From: Bacteroidales bacterium
GTDB lineage: Bacteria; Bacteroidota; Bacteroidia; Bacteroidales; UBA932
Direction: 5' to 3'
DNA: 50,687 nucleotides
Assembly (NCBI GenBank): GCA_016290835.1
Contig: JAEEVG010000011.1
Span: forward strand, 1 to 50,687
This document shows, one piece after another, positions 1 through 6,874 of the stretch (the stretch's first letter is position 1; each line of letters starts with the position of its first letter). A program made the position numbers and the translations under genes. A model generated the notes under the pieces. The model searched no databases and was not told where the DNA came from. It saw only the letters and a list, made by a program, of their open reading frames with translations.

Positions 1-722
1 CCCTGCGGATAACGCTTCTTCAGCACCTGGATGCGGATGTCGGGATAGCCCAGTTCGGCGATGGCTTTCTCCATCGCACGGATGGCCTCGGGCTTGTTCT
101 CCTCGATGCCGATTACGCAGGGGCAGCCGCCCAGCACTTTCTGCATCAGGGCGCCGCCGACCACGATCTCCTTCCCCCGTTCGAGCATGATGCGGTAGTC
201 GCTGGTCAGGAAGGGCTCGCACTCCGAGCCGTTGAGAAGCAGGCATTCGGCTACCTTGCCGGGCGGCGGACTGAGTTTGACGTGGGTCGGGAACGTGGCG
301 CCGCCCAGACCCACCACGCCGCAGGCTTTGATGCGGGCGAGAATCTCCGCCTTGTCCTCCGGAATGGCGGTCACGAGGGTCTTGGAGCGATCGATCGAAG
401 GCTCCCACTCATCTCCCTCGACGGCGATCTCCACGTGCATCACGGGGTTGCCGGCGAGGTCCTTGCGGGGTGCGACGGACTTGACGGTGCCGGAGGCCGG
501 CGAATGGATGAAGGCGGAGATGAATCCGCCCGGTTCGGCGATCACCTGGCCGACCTTGACCCGGTCTCCGGGCGCGACCAGCGGCTTCGCCGGGGCGCCG
601 AGATGCTGGGCCATCGAGACATAGACGGTCGGCGGGAGCGGGAGCTCCTCGATGGCGCATTCGCGGGCAAATTTGCTGTCGTGGGGGTGGATACCACCCA
701 TCGAGAATGTCAGTTTAGCCAT
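1..722 (-). CDS. rnfC: Electron transport complex subunit RnfC, C-terminus outside window
   Basis: The N-terminal 240 codons of the peripheral NADH-binding, Fe-S subunit of the Rnf complex, which couples ferredoxin:NAD+ electron transfer to ion pumping at the inner membrane. The start reads MAKLTFSMGGIHP, and the GGIHP..K pattern is the usual RnfC opening. A barrel-sandwich-like stretch follows, then the glycine-rich GVVGLGGATFPTHVK segment and LLNGSECEPFLTSDYR, both typical of the RnfC/NQO1 FMN- and NADH-binding fold. The ATG at 720-722 overlaps the end of rnfB by 8 bases and has a strong AGGAGG six bases upstream, so the start is secure. The ferredoxin cysteines normally found in the C-terminal half lie beyond the window edge, as would the remaining rnf genes. 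Confidence 0.93.
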   Translation of the reverse strand, partial: MAKLTFSMGGIHPHDSKFARECAIEELPLPPTVYVSMAQHLGAPAKPLVAPGDRVKVGQVIAEPGGFISAFIHSPASGTVKSVAPRKDLAGNPVMHVEIAVEGDEWEPSIDRSKTLVTAIPEDKAEILARIKACGVVGLGGATFPTHVKLSPPPGKVAECLLLNGSECEPFLTSDYRIMLERGKEIVVGGALMQKVLGGCPCVIGIEENKPEAIRAMEKAIAELGYPDIRIQVLKKRYPQ

Positions 723-1656
723 TGGGAACCTCCTTTTTTTCAACGAGTTTCGCAGCCTCGGCCGCCGCTTTGGCTTCGGCTGCGGCCTTGGCTTTGCGGT
801 CGGCGATGCGCTTCTTGACGGCATCTTTGTCGAGCGGCTTCGGGAAATTCACACCGTGGATGGCGCCCATCGGACAGACAGCCTCGCACTCGCGGCAGAG
901 CTTGCACTTGCTGAAGTCGATATAGGAGAGGTTGTCGCTGACCGTGATGGCACCGTGCTGGCAGGTCCTCGCGCAGAGGCCGCAGCCGATACACGCGGTG
1001 GCGCAGGCTTTCCGGGCCACGGGGCCCTTCTCCTTGTTGACGCAGCGAGTGTACATCCGCATCCCGCGGGGGCCCTTGGCGCGCAGCTCGATGATGTGTT
1101 TGGGACAGGCCTTGACGCAGGCGCCGCAGGCGGTGCACTTCTGCTCGTCCACGACGGGAAGACCCGTCTGCGGATCCATCGACAGGGCACCGAATTGGCA
1201 GGCATCCACGCAGTCGCCGCAGCCCAGGCATCCATAGGCACAAGCGGTATCTCCGCTGTACAGAGCGGCCTTGACCCGGCAGGACCGTGCGCCGTCATAC
1301 TCGTTGGTGCGGGGACGGTTCTCGCAAGTGCCGTTGCAGCGGACGACGGCGATCTGCGGCGCTTTCTTCGCCACGGTGAAGCCGAGGATGGAGGCCACCT
1401 TCTGCATCACCTCATCGCCGCCCACCGGACAGTACTGGTGGTCCAGATCGGGGGCTTTGACCGCCGCGTCGGCGAAGGCGTGGCATCCGGCAAAGCCGCA
1501 GCCGCCGCAATTGGCGCCCGGCAGAGCCTTCTCCACTTCGTCAATCCTGGGATCCTCCTCGACCCTGAACTTGCGCGCCACCCAGAAGAGGATGAGCGCG
1601 AGCAGCAGGCCGAGGACGGTCAGAATCGCGACGGTCCAGATAATTGTTTGTGTCAT
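715..1656 (-). CDS. rnfB: Electron transport complex subunit RnfB (polyferredoxin)
   Basis: The 313-residue ferredoxin-like subunit of the Rnf ion-translocating complex. One N-terminal membrane helix (about residues 5-27) anchors it. C50, C53, C58 and C76 form the RnfB-type 4Fe-4S site in the ANCGGCGFAGC region. Several CxxCxxCxxxC ferredoxin motifs follow, including CTACGACVKACP, CIGCGLCARTC and CKLCRECEAVCP, giving a chain of clusters for electron relay. The C-terminus is a Lys/Ala-rich tail. Its ATG shares one base with the rseC stop (TAATG), and its end overlaps rnfC by 8 bases, so the three are cotranscribed and probably translationally coupled. Together with rnfC it suggests an anaerobe that conserves energy from reduced ferredoxin. 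Confidence 0.95.
   Translation of the reverse strand: MTQTIIWTVAILTVLGLLLALILFWVARKFRVEEDPRIDEVEKALPGANCGGCGFAGCHAFADAAVKAPDLDHQYCPVGGDEVMQKVASILGFTVAKKAPQIAVVRCNGTCENRPRTNEYDGARSCRVKAALYSGDTACAYGCLGCGDCVDACQFGALSMDPQTGLPVVDEQKCTACGACVKACPKHIIELRAKGPRGMRMYTRCVNKEKGPVARKACATACIGCGLCARTCQHGAITVSDNLSYIDFSKCKLCRECEAVCPMGAIHGVNFPKPLDKDAVKKRIADRKAKAAAEAKAAAEAAKLVEKKEVPNG
729..734 (-). promoter_or_regulatory. Strong Shine-Dalgarno site for rnfC inside rnfB
   Basis: The minus strand reads AGGAGG six bases ahead of the rnfC ATG, within a purine run (AAAAAAAGGAGG) that is also the last codons of rnfB. Strong Shine-Dalgarno sites are uncommon in this window and in Bacteroidota generally, so this one probably supports reinitiation or high translation of rnfC within the rnfB-rnfC overlap. 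Confidence 0.7.
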
Positions 1657-2075
1657 TATGCTTTAATGTTAAATATGTAGTCTTTTCGGAGGCGGCCGCG
1701 GAGCAGCCACAGCACCAGGTACCACAGTCCCACGGCGGCGATGGCCAGCAGCCCGGCGAGCAGTTCGGCTCCTCCGGCGGCGAGCGTGGCGAGCAATACG
1801 GCGACCATCACCAGCAGCGGGACCACGTAGCAGAGCCAGACGGCCTTGTGGCCCATCGAAGCGCGCAGGACCACGGAAACCTCGTCCCCGACCCGGTAGT
1901 TGTCCCAGCCGCGCGTGGGGAGTTCGATCTCCTTGAGCTTGCTGCCGCCCAGGCTGCACATCCCCTTGGCGTGGCAGGCCGCACAGGCCGTCTCGGAGAC
2001 GATCTGCACGGTCGTCACTTCCGGGGTGATCGAAATGATCCGCCCGCGATGACTGATCTCGCTATTGGAACTCAT
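1656..2075 (-). CDS. rseC: RseC/SoxR-reducing-system family membrane protein
   Basis: A 139-residue protein of the RseC/MucC family. The N-terminal half is a small soluble domain with the CAACHAKGMC cysteine cluster near residues 31-40, matching the family's conserved cysteines. Two hydrophobic helices follow (about residues 80-125), and a basic tail ends the protein. In E. coli a relative is encoded near rnf genes and takes part in reducing SoxR; in Bacteroidota rseC commonly precedes rnfB, as here, so a role in assembling or supporting Rnf is a reasonable inference, though the exact activity is unknown. The ATG at 2073-2075 lies inside the last codons of dnaB (14-base overlap). Confidence 0.88.
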   Translation of the reverse strand: MSSNSEISHRGRIISITPEVTTVQIVSETACAACHAKGMCSLGGSKLKEIELPTRGWDNYRVGDEVSVVLRASMGHKAVWLCYVVPLLVMVAVLLATLAAGGAELLAGLLAIAAVGLWYLVLWLLRGRLRKDYIFNIKA

Positions 2076-3534
2076 GGTTTATCATCGTATTCATGGCGGA
2101 GTCGATCTCCATCGATCCCGCACGCATATCGAGTGCATCGTCGATCTCGACGAATTTGACCATCTCGCTCTTGAAGAGCATGTCGATTTCGCCGGTCTCG
2201 CCGTTGCGGTGCTTGGCGATGATAATCTGCGTCTTCTCCCGGTCCTCGGGATTCTCGCTCAGGCCCACGGCATCGGGTCTGTGGATGAAAAGTACCATGT
2301 CGGCATCCTGCTCGATGGAGCCGGATTCGCGCAGGTCGGACAACTGCGGCTTGCCGCCGCCGCCCTGGCGCTGCACGGCCTGGCGGGACAACTGGGAGAG
2401 CGCGATGATGGGCACGTCCAGTTCCTTGGCCGTGGCTTTGAGGGTGCGGGAAATGGCGGCCACTTCCTGCTCGCGCATTCCCTTGAGCTCGGTGGGGCCC
2501 TGCATCAACTGGAGGTAATCCACGACGATGAGGCGCACGCCCTTGTTCTTGACGAGGTTCTTGGCCTTGGTGCGGAACTCCATCAGCGGGAGACCCGGGG
2601 TGTCGTCGATGTACAGGGGGGCCTTGGTCAGGGCCTTGAGTTTATACTCGAGTTGCTCCCATTCATAGGGCTCGAGTTTGATGCCGCCTTTGATCTTGTC
2701 GGCGCTCAGGCCGGACTCGCTGGTGATCAGGCGCTTGACAAGCTGGATGGCGGACATCTCCAGGGAGAAGAAAGCCACGGCCATGTGGTGGTCCACGGCG
2801 GCGTTGCGCGCCAGGTTGAGCGAGAAAGCCGTCTTACCCACGGACGGGCGGGCCGCCAGGATGATCAGGTCGGATTTCTGCCAGCCCATCGTCACACGGT
2901 CGATGCTCAGGAAACCGGAGGGCACGCCGTTGAGACCGGTGCTGCCCTGCATCTCCTGGATGTCGTTCATCGCCAGGTTGATCAGGCTCCCGATGTCCTG
3001 CACTTCGCGCCGGACATTGCTCTGGATGGCATCATAGACCTTGCTCTGGGCCTTGTCGATCAGGTCGTCGACCTTGATCGAGTCGTCGAACGAATCCCGC
3101 AGGATATCGTAAGAAGCGGCGATCAGGTCCCGCTGGATGGTCTTCTGCTTGAGGATCTTGATATAGTATTCAATGTGCGCGGCCGAACCGACCTTCTCGG
3201 AGAGATTAGCCAGTACGACCGGACCTCCCACCGTCTCCAGGTCGCCGCGGGCCTTGAGCGCATTGCTGACCGTGATGATGTCCACGGAAGTGTGGTCCGT
3301 CACCAGGCGGGACATCGCCTCGAAGATCAGGCGGTGCTTGGGGTCGTAGAAGCAAGAGGGGGTAAGCTCCTCCATCGCGAGATCCACGCAGGAGGGCTCC
3401 AGCAACATCGCGCCCAGCACGGCTTCCTCGACATCCGGGGCCTGGGGCGGCTTGTTGCCAATCTCCATGCCGAGGTTCTCGAGGCTGACCGCCTGTTCTT
3501 TCTTGCGGGGGGAAGCTGAGCGCGTCGCGGCCAT
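2062..3534 (-). CDS. dnaB: Replicative DNA helicase DnaB
   Basis: A 490-residue hexameric helicase that unwinds DNA at the replication fork. The N-terminal DnaB domain begins after about 30 residues (PDVEEAVLGAMLLEP). The RecA-like C-terminal domain has Walker A AARPSVGKT around residues 228-235, Walker B LIVVDYLQLM, and the ALSQLSR and DLRESGSIEQDAD motifs of DnaB helicases. Length is normal and I see no intein. The ATG at 3534 was chosen over later methionines because it lies only five bases after the upstream gene's stop; the first roughly 20 residues are poorly conserved in such proteins, so a slightly later start (MEIGNKPP) is possible. It sits in an operon with rseC-rnfBC downstream. 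Confidence 0.97.
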   Translation of the reverse strand: MAATRSASPRKKEQAVSLENLGMEIGNKPPQAPDVEEAVLGAMLLEPSCVDLAMEELTPSCFYDPKHRLIFEAMSRLVTDHTSVDIITVSNALKARGDLETVGGPVVLANLSEKVGSAAHIEYYIKILKQKTIQRDLIAASYDILRDSFDDSIKVDDLIDKAQSKVYDAIQSNVRREVQDIGSLINLAMNDIQEMQGSTGLNGVPSGFLSIDRVTMGWQKSDLIILAARPSVGKTAFSLNLARNAAVDHHMAVAFFSLEMSAIQLVKRLITSESGLSADKIKGGIKLEPYEWEQLEYKLKALTKAPLYIDDTPGLPLMEFRTKAKNLVKNKGVRLIVVDYLQLMQGPTELKGMREQEVAAISRTLKATAKELDVPIIALSQLSRQAVQRQGGGGKPQLSDLRESGSIEQDADMVLFIHRPDAVGLSENPEDREKTQIIIAKHRNGETGEIDMLFKSEMVKFVEIDDALDMRAGSMEIDSAMNTMINHEFQ

Positions 3535-3539
3535 CCGGA

Positions 3540-4373
3540 CTAGATATCAGGGTTCACGATGATGCGTCCGCAATGCTCGCAGATGACGAGTTTCTTGCCG
3601 GATGCGATGTCGATGATGCGCTGCGGGGTGATGGTGTGGAAGCAGCCGCCGCAGGCGTCGCCGTAGGTCCCGTCCTCGTTCTTGGGGAAGAGGGTCACGA
3701 CGGCGAGGTGGTTGTGGGCATTGGCGCGGATGCGCTCGTAGGCGCTCAGGGTGCGCTCGTCGATCTTGGCGGCGCAGGCCTCGCGCTTGGCCATCAGGGC
3801 CTTCTCCTCCGTGGCGGTGGACTCGACGATGGTGGCAAGTTCGTCTTTCTTGGCCTTGAGGTCTTCCTCGCGGATGAGGATGCGGTCGGCGATGCGCTCG
3901 CGGTCGAGCTTGCGCTCCTCGATCGCCTCGCGGGACTCCTTGATGTTCTTCTCGGCGATGGCCCGCAGCAGGCCCTGGTTCTCGAGCTCCTTGTTGATGG
4001 AGTCGAACTCACGGCTGTTGGAGATGTTCTCCAGCTGGGTGCGGTATTTCTCGATCTCGGCATCCAGTTCGACGATCTGCTTGTTGGCGGCATCGATATT
4101 CTGGTTGTAGCCGTTGATCAGCTCTCCGATGCGGTCGGATTTGGCATGCAGATTGGCGAGTTCCTCCTCGAGGATGGCCACCTCGGCGGGCAATTCGCCG
4201 CGCAGGTGGATCAGCTCGTCAATGGCGATGTCGGCCTCCTGAAGTTCATAGAGGACTTTAAGTTTTTCCTGGGTGCTCTGCTCGGACTCTGCGAAGTTCT
4301 TCTGCAGAGAGACGAAAGTCTCGCGCTCGTCCATGGGAGTCGCCACTTTCGATGTTTTCTTGGTGGTTGCCAT
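3540..4373 (-). CDS. Coiled-coil protein with C-terminal C4 zinc ribbon
   Basis: A 277-residue protein of the bacterial C4-type zinc-ribbon family (CT398/YbfI-like in general plan). Residues about 20-220 form a long charged heptad-rich coiled coil, and the last 45 residues carry two CxxC knuckles, CGGC and CEHC, that would bind one zinc ion. Relatives have been linked to RNA or flagellar export functions in other bacteria, but no role is established for Bacteroidota. The protein is cytoplasmic: there is no signal peptide or membrane segment. It is first in the operon leading into dnaB, with a TAnnTTTG promoter box about 50 bases upstream of its ATG. Confidence 0.85.
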   Translation of the reverse strand: MATTKKTSKVATPMDERETFVSLQKNFAESEQSTQEKLKVLYELQEADIAIDELIHLRGELPAEVAILEEELANLHAKSDRIGELINGYNQNIDAANKQIVELDAEIEKYRTQLENISNSREFDSINKELENQGLLRAIAEKNIKESREAIEERKLDRERIADRILIREEDLKAKKDELATIVESTATEEKALMAKREACAAKIDERTLSAYERIRANAHNHLAVVTLFPKNEDGTYGDACGGCFHTITPQRIIDIASGKKLVICEHCGRIIVNPDI

Positions 4374-4423
4374 ATAGATTCTTGATGTTTATTTTCTGTA
4401 AAACGCAATATGAGTACGAATTG

Positions 4424-4431
4424 CAAAGTTA
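4424..4431 (-). promoter_or_regulatory. Promoter -7 box ahead of zinc-ribbon/dnaB/rnf operon
   Basis: The minus strand reads TAACTTTG, matching the Bacteroidota -7 consensus TAnnTTTG. The box overlaps the last codons of the upstream merR gene and predicts a leader of about 45 bases. I see no clear TTTG at the usual -33 distance. Confidence 0.55.
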
Positions 4432-4749
4432 AGAAATATTTTTCTTAATCTCCATAAGTTGCGCCTTGATTTCCTTCAGGCTTTCGAGCGCCTTGACGCT
4501 CCGGTCCACGCTGCGGCGGTCGGCGGCAAGCTGCTGGGCGGCGCCTTCCAGGGTGAGTCCGCGGTCCTTGACCAGGTGGTGGATCTGCTTGAGGGCATCC
4601 ACGTCCGAGGCCGTGAACTGGCGGTTGCCTTTGGCGTTACGCTGGGGCTTGATGAATTTCGGGAAAGAATTGGACCAGAAACGCACGAGCGAAACGGACT
4701 CGCCCAGGATTCCGGCTACTTCGCCGATCGAATAATACAACTTTTCCAT
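4429..4749 (-). CDS. MerR-family transcriptional regulator
   Basis: A 106-residue DNA-binding protein. It opens with the MerR winged-helix signature YYSIGEVAGILGESVSLVRFW and continues with the wing (RNAKGNRQFTASDVDALKQI). It ends in a short helix that could dimerise but has no cysteine-rich or drug-binding effector domain, so it resembles the short, effector-less MerR proteins common in Bacteroidota (helix-turn-helix type MlrA-like). It follows two M23 peptidase genes with an 8-base gap, so it is probably cotranscribed with them; whether it regulates them is not shown. Confidence 0.9.
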   Translation of the reverse strand: MEKLYYSIGEVAGILGESVSLVRFWSNSFPKFIKPQRNAKGNRQFTASDVDALKQIHHLVKDRGLTLEGAAQQLAADRRSVDRSVKALESLKEIKAQLMEIKKNIS

Positions 4750-4757
4750 ATCGTAGC

Positions 4758-5711
4758 TTAATCCATTGATTGCATTGTGTTTACGGACATGAAGAGCATG
4801 TTCGAGAACTCCCCAGGGCTCACCGAGGCGAAGAAATAACTCACCGGATCCACCGCCACCCCGTCTTTGCGGACTTCATAGTGCAGGTGCGGCGCCACGG
4901 TCTGGCCGGACATGCCTACCGTACCGATCTGCTGGCCGGCACGAACCTTGGCCCCGGCACGGACGGACATGCTCTCGAGATGGGCATAGACGGTCTCGTA
5001 ACCGCCGGCGTGGCGCAGGCGGACGGTATTGCCGCCGGTGCGGGAGGAGGAGGCGCTCACCACCGTACCCTCCGCGGTGGCGCGAACGGGCGTACCGCGC
5101 TGGACGATCATGTCGATCCCCTCGTGAAGGACGTAGGCTTTGTAAAAGGGCTGGATCTTGCGGCCGGTGGAGGCCCCGATCTGGGGATAGGTGATGTTTT
5201 CGATGGGGAGAATCATCGGGGGCAGGATCGTCTCGCTGTCCCCCAAAGTCTTGAAAATGAGCGCGAAGGCAGAGTCCACAGCAGTGCTGCGCCGCAGCAG
5301 GCTGTCGGCCTTGAGGGCGGTATGGCGGACGAGTTCCCCGGCGGAAATCGAGTCGGCCACCGAAAGCGCATCGCGGTCCCGCATCGGGTCGATCTCCGGG
5401 GCGCTGGCGTGGAAGACCTGGTCGTAGATCTCGTTGTCTTTGTACTGGAGGTTGGCTATGGCCTCGCCCAGCAGCTGTTCTCGTTCTTCCAAGGCGGGGT
5501 AGAGCTGCTCGTACATCCGGATCTCCCGGCGCAGCCGCCGCTCGGTGTCAGTGCGGAAGAGCAAGGCGAAGACCAGGTAGGTCAGCACCGCGAGGGTGAG
5601 AGTGAGCAGCATATAGACCAGCAGGTGGAGCACCCCGCGCCAGACTTTGCGGGGGGCTTCGCCGAAACGGATGCTGTCGGCGTCGAACACGAACAGTTTG
5701 CGCTTAGTCAT
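4758..5711 (-). CDS. M23 peptidoglycan endopeptidase, membrane-anchored (second of pair)
   Basis: A 317-residue peptidase of the M23 (LytM/MepM) family predicted to cut cross-linked peptidoglycan in the periplasm. A single membrane helix lies at about residues 26-50, after a basic cytoplasmic start. A charged, heptad-like region follows (residues 55-105), then the C-terminal M23 domain. The zinc-site residues appear intact: HEGID (HxxxD), YAHL and HLHYEV (HxH). It overlaps the upstream paralogue by 8 bases and is followed by merR, so the three form one operon. The similar domain order in both peptidases suggests an old duplication and possible joint action in wall remodelling or divisome/elongasome control. 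Confidence 0.93.
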   Translation of the reverse strand: MTKRKLFVFDADSIRFGEAPRKVWRGVLHLLVYMLLTLTLAVLTYLVFALLFRTDTERRLRREIRMYEQLYPALEEREQLLGEAIANLQYKDNEIYDQVFHASAPEIDPMRDRDALSVADSISAGELVRHTALKADSLLRRSTAVDSAFALIFKTLGDSETILPPMILPIENITYPQIGASTGRKIQPFYKAYVLHEGIDMIVQRGTPVRATAEGTVVSASSSRTGGNTVRLRHAGGYETVYAHLESMSVRAGAKVRAGQQIGTVGMSGQTVAPHLHYEVRKDGVAVDPVSYFFASVSPGEFSNMLFMSVNTMQSMD

Positions 5712-6723
5712 TGCCTTTCCTCCTTCTGAGCAGTTCCGTCGTCGAGGAGCGCTTGCCCACCGGCGAATCCTCCTTGCGCTTGTCGGTCATCGCGCGGTAT
5801 TCGTCGAGCGGCATGCTGAAATCCATGAAATGCATGGGATTGACACGGTCATTCTGGTAGACGACCTCGTAGTGCAGGTGGGAACCGGTGACCTTGCCCG
5901 TAGCGCCCACGGTGCCGATCTGCTCCCCCCGGCGGATCTTCATTCCCTCGTTGACAATGATGGTATTGAGATGAGCGTAGCGCGTCTTGTAGCCGTAGCC
6001 GTGGTCGATGACGACCTCGTTGCCATAGCCGCTGAACTGGAAGCTCGCCGAGACCACGACACCGTCGCCCGTGGCATAGACCGGCGTACCCTTGGCCGTC
6101 GCGAAGTCCTGTCCGGCGTGGAACTCGCTCCCGCCGTAGACGGGATCGGTCCGGTAGCCGAAACCGCTGGACAGGTGGACCTTGGCTGCGTCGGGAAGCA
6201 GGGGCGGCACGCTCGGCACACAGGAAATCATATCCCCCGCCTCGCGGGAGATCTGCCCCACTTCGTCGAGGGCCAGGCTCTGGATGTAGGCACGTTTAGT
6301 GAGATTGTCCAGGCGCCGCACGGACCAGCCCAGCGCCGAATTGGTGCCCAGCGGGTCGAGTTCGGCATAGCGGTTGATCCCGCCCAGGCCCGACGACTTG
6401 ACCTCCTCCGGGATGACTCCCAGGCCGTAGATCGAGCGATACACCTCGTCGTCGCGCTGTTCGATACCTGTCAGCGTGCGTTCATAGAGGTCCAGCCGGC
6501 TGTCGAGCACCTCGAGCCGGGCTTCCCAGGCCGCGGCCCGCCGCTTGAGCATCACCGTCCGCGGGAGATCCCAGTGGAACACCGAGGTGTAGAGCCAGAA
6601 ATAAAGCATCACGAAGCCCGCGGCGATCAGGGTCGCCAGCACGATGCGCAGCGTCCTGAGGTAGCGGGGTGCGTCCCGCACCTCGTAGAGCAGCGTCTCC
6701 GGATTGAGCACGAATTTCGGCAT
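5704..6723 (-). CDS. M23 peptidoglycan endopeptidase, membrane-anchored (first of pair)
   Basis: A 339-residue M23 peptidase, first gene of the peptidase-peptidase-merR unit. One membrane helix is near residues 33-55 (IVLATLIAAGFVMLYFWLY). A central helical region of about 110 residues precedes the catalytic domain, where HAGQD, YAHL and SHLHYEV give a complete zinc site. The protein ends in a polar tail rich in Lys/Arg. The ATG at 6721-6723 lies just four bases after a TATCTTTG promoter box, so the transcript is probably leaderless or nearly so; an upstream frame extending into the intergenic region would have to start before the promoter and was not used. Confidence 0.94.
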   Translation of the reverse strand: MPKFVLNPETLLYEVRDAPRYLRTLRIVLATLIAAGFVMLYFWLYTSVFHWDLPRTVMLKRRAAAWEARLEVLDSRLDLYERTLTGIEQRDDEVYRSIYGLGVIPEEVKSSGLGGINRYAELDPLGTNSALGWSVRRLDNLTKRAYIQSLALDEVGQISREAGDMISCVPSVPPLLPDAAKVHLSSGFGYRTDPVYGGSEFHAGQDFATAKGTPVYATGDGVVVSASFQFSGYGNEVVIDHGYGYKTRYAHLNTIIVNEGMKIRRGEQIGTVGATGKVTGSHLHYEVVYQNDRVNPMHFMDFSMPLDEYRAMTDKRKEDSPVGKRSSTTELLRRRKGND

Positions 6724-6727
6724 GGTG

Positions 6728-6759
6728 CAAAGATAGCGTTTCCAACTTTAAATAACAAA
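6728..6759 (-). promoter_or_regulatory. Full Bacteroidota promoter (TTTG-N20-TATCTTTG) for the M23 operon
   Basis: On the minus strand TTTG (6759-6756) is followed after 20 bases by TATCTTTG (6735-6728). This matches the published Bacteroides -33/-7 consensus, TTTG and TAnnTTTG separated by 19-21 bases. It is the best complete promoter I found in the window. The box ends four bases before the ATG. Confidence 0.8.
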
Positions 6760-6842
6760 TTCTATCCCATTCAAGGCCATATCTTTAGGCTATCTCATCG
6801 GAAGTTCGCGCCCGCGCGTTTCGTTATTTGCAGGAAAATCAC

Positions 6843-6850
6843 TACTTTTG
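6843..6850 (+). promoter_or_regulatory. Promoter -7 box for alaS
   Basis: TACTTTTG fits TAnnTTTG and predicts a start of transcription near 6857, leaving a leader of about 18 bases before the ATG at 6875. A weak -33 element (TTCG at 6820-6823, 19 bases upstream) is possible. The box rules out the in-frame TTG at 6848 as a start codon. Confidence 0.6.
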
Positions 6851-6874
6851 TGGTTCGTTTATAATGTATTTACT

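Noticed and set aside
6848-6874. Earlier TTG start for alaS
   Set aside because: It is before the predicted transcription start and lacks family alignment; the ATG at 6875 fits AlaS proteins.
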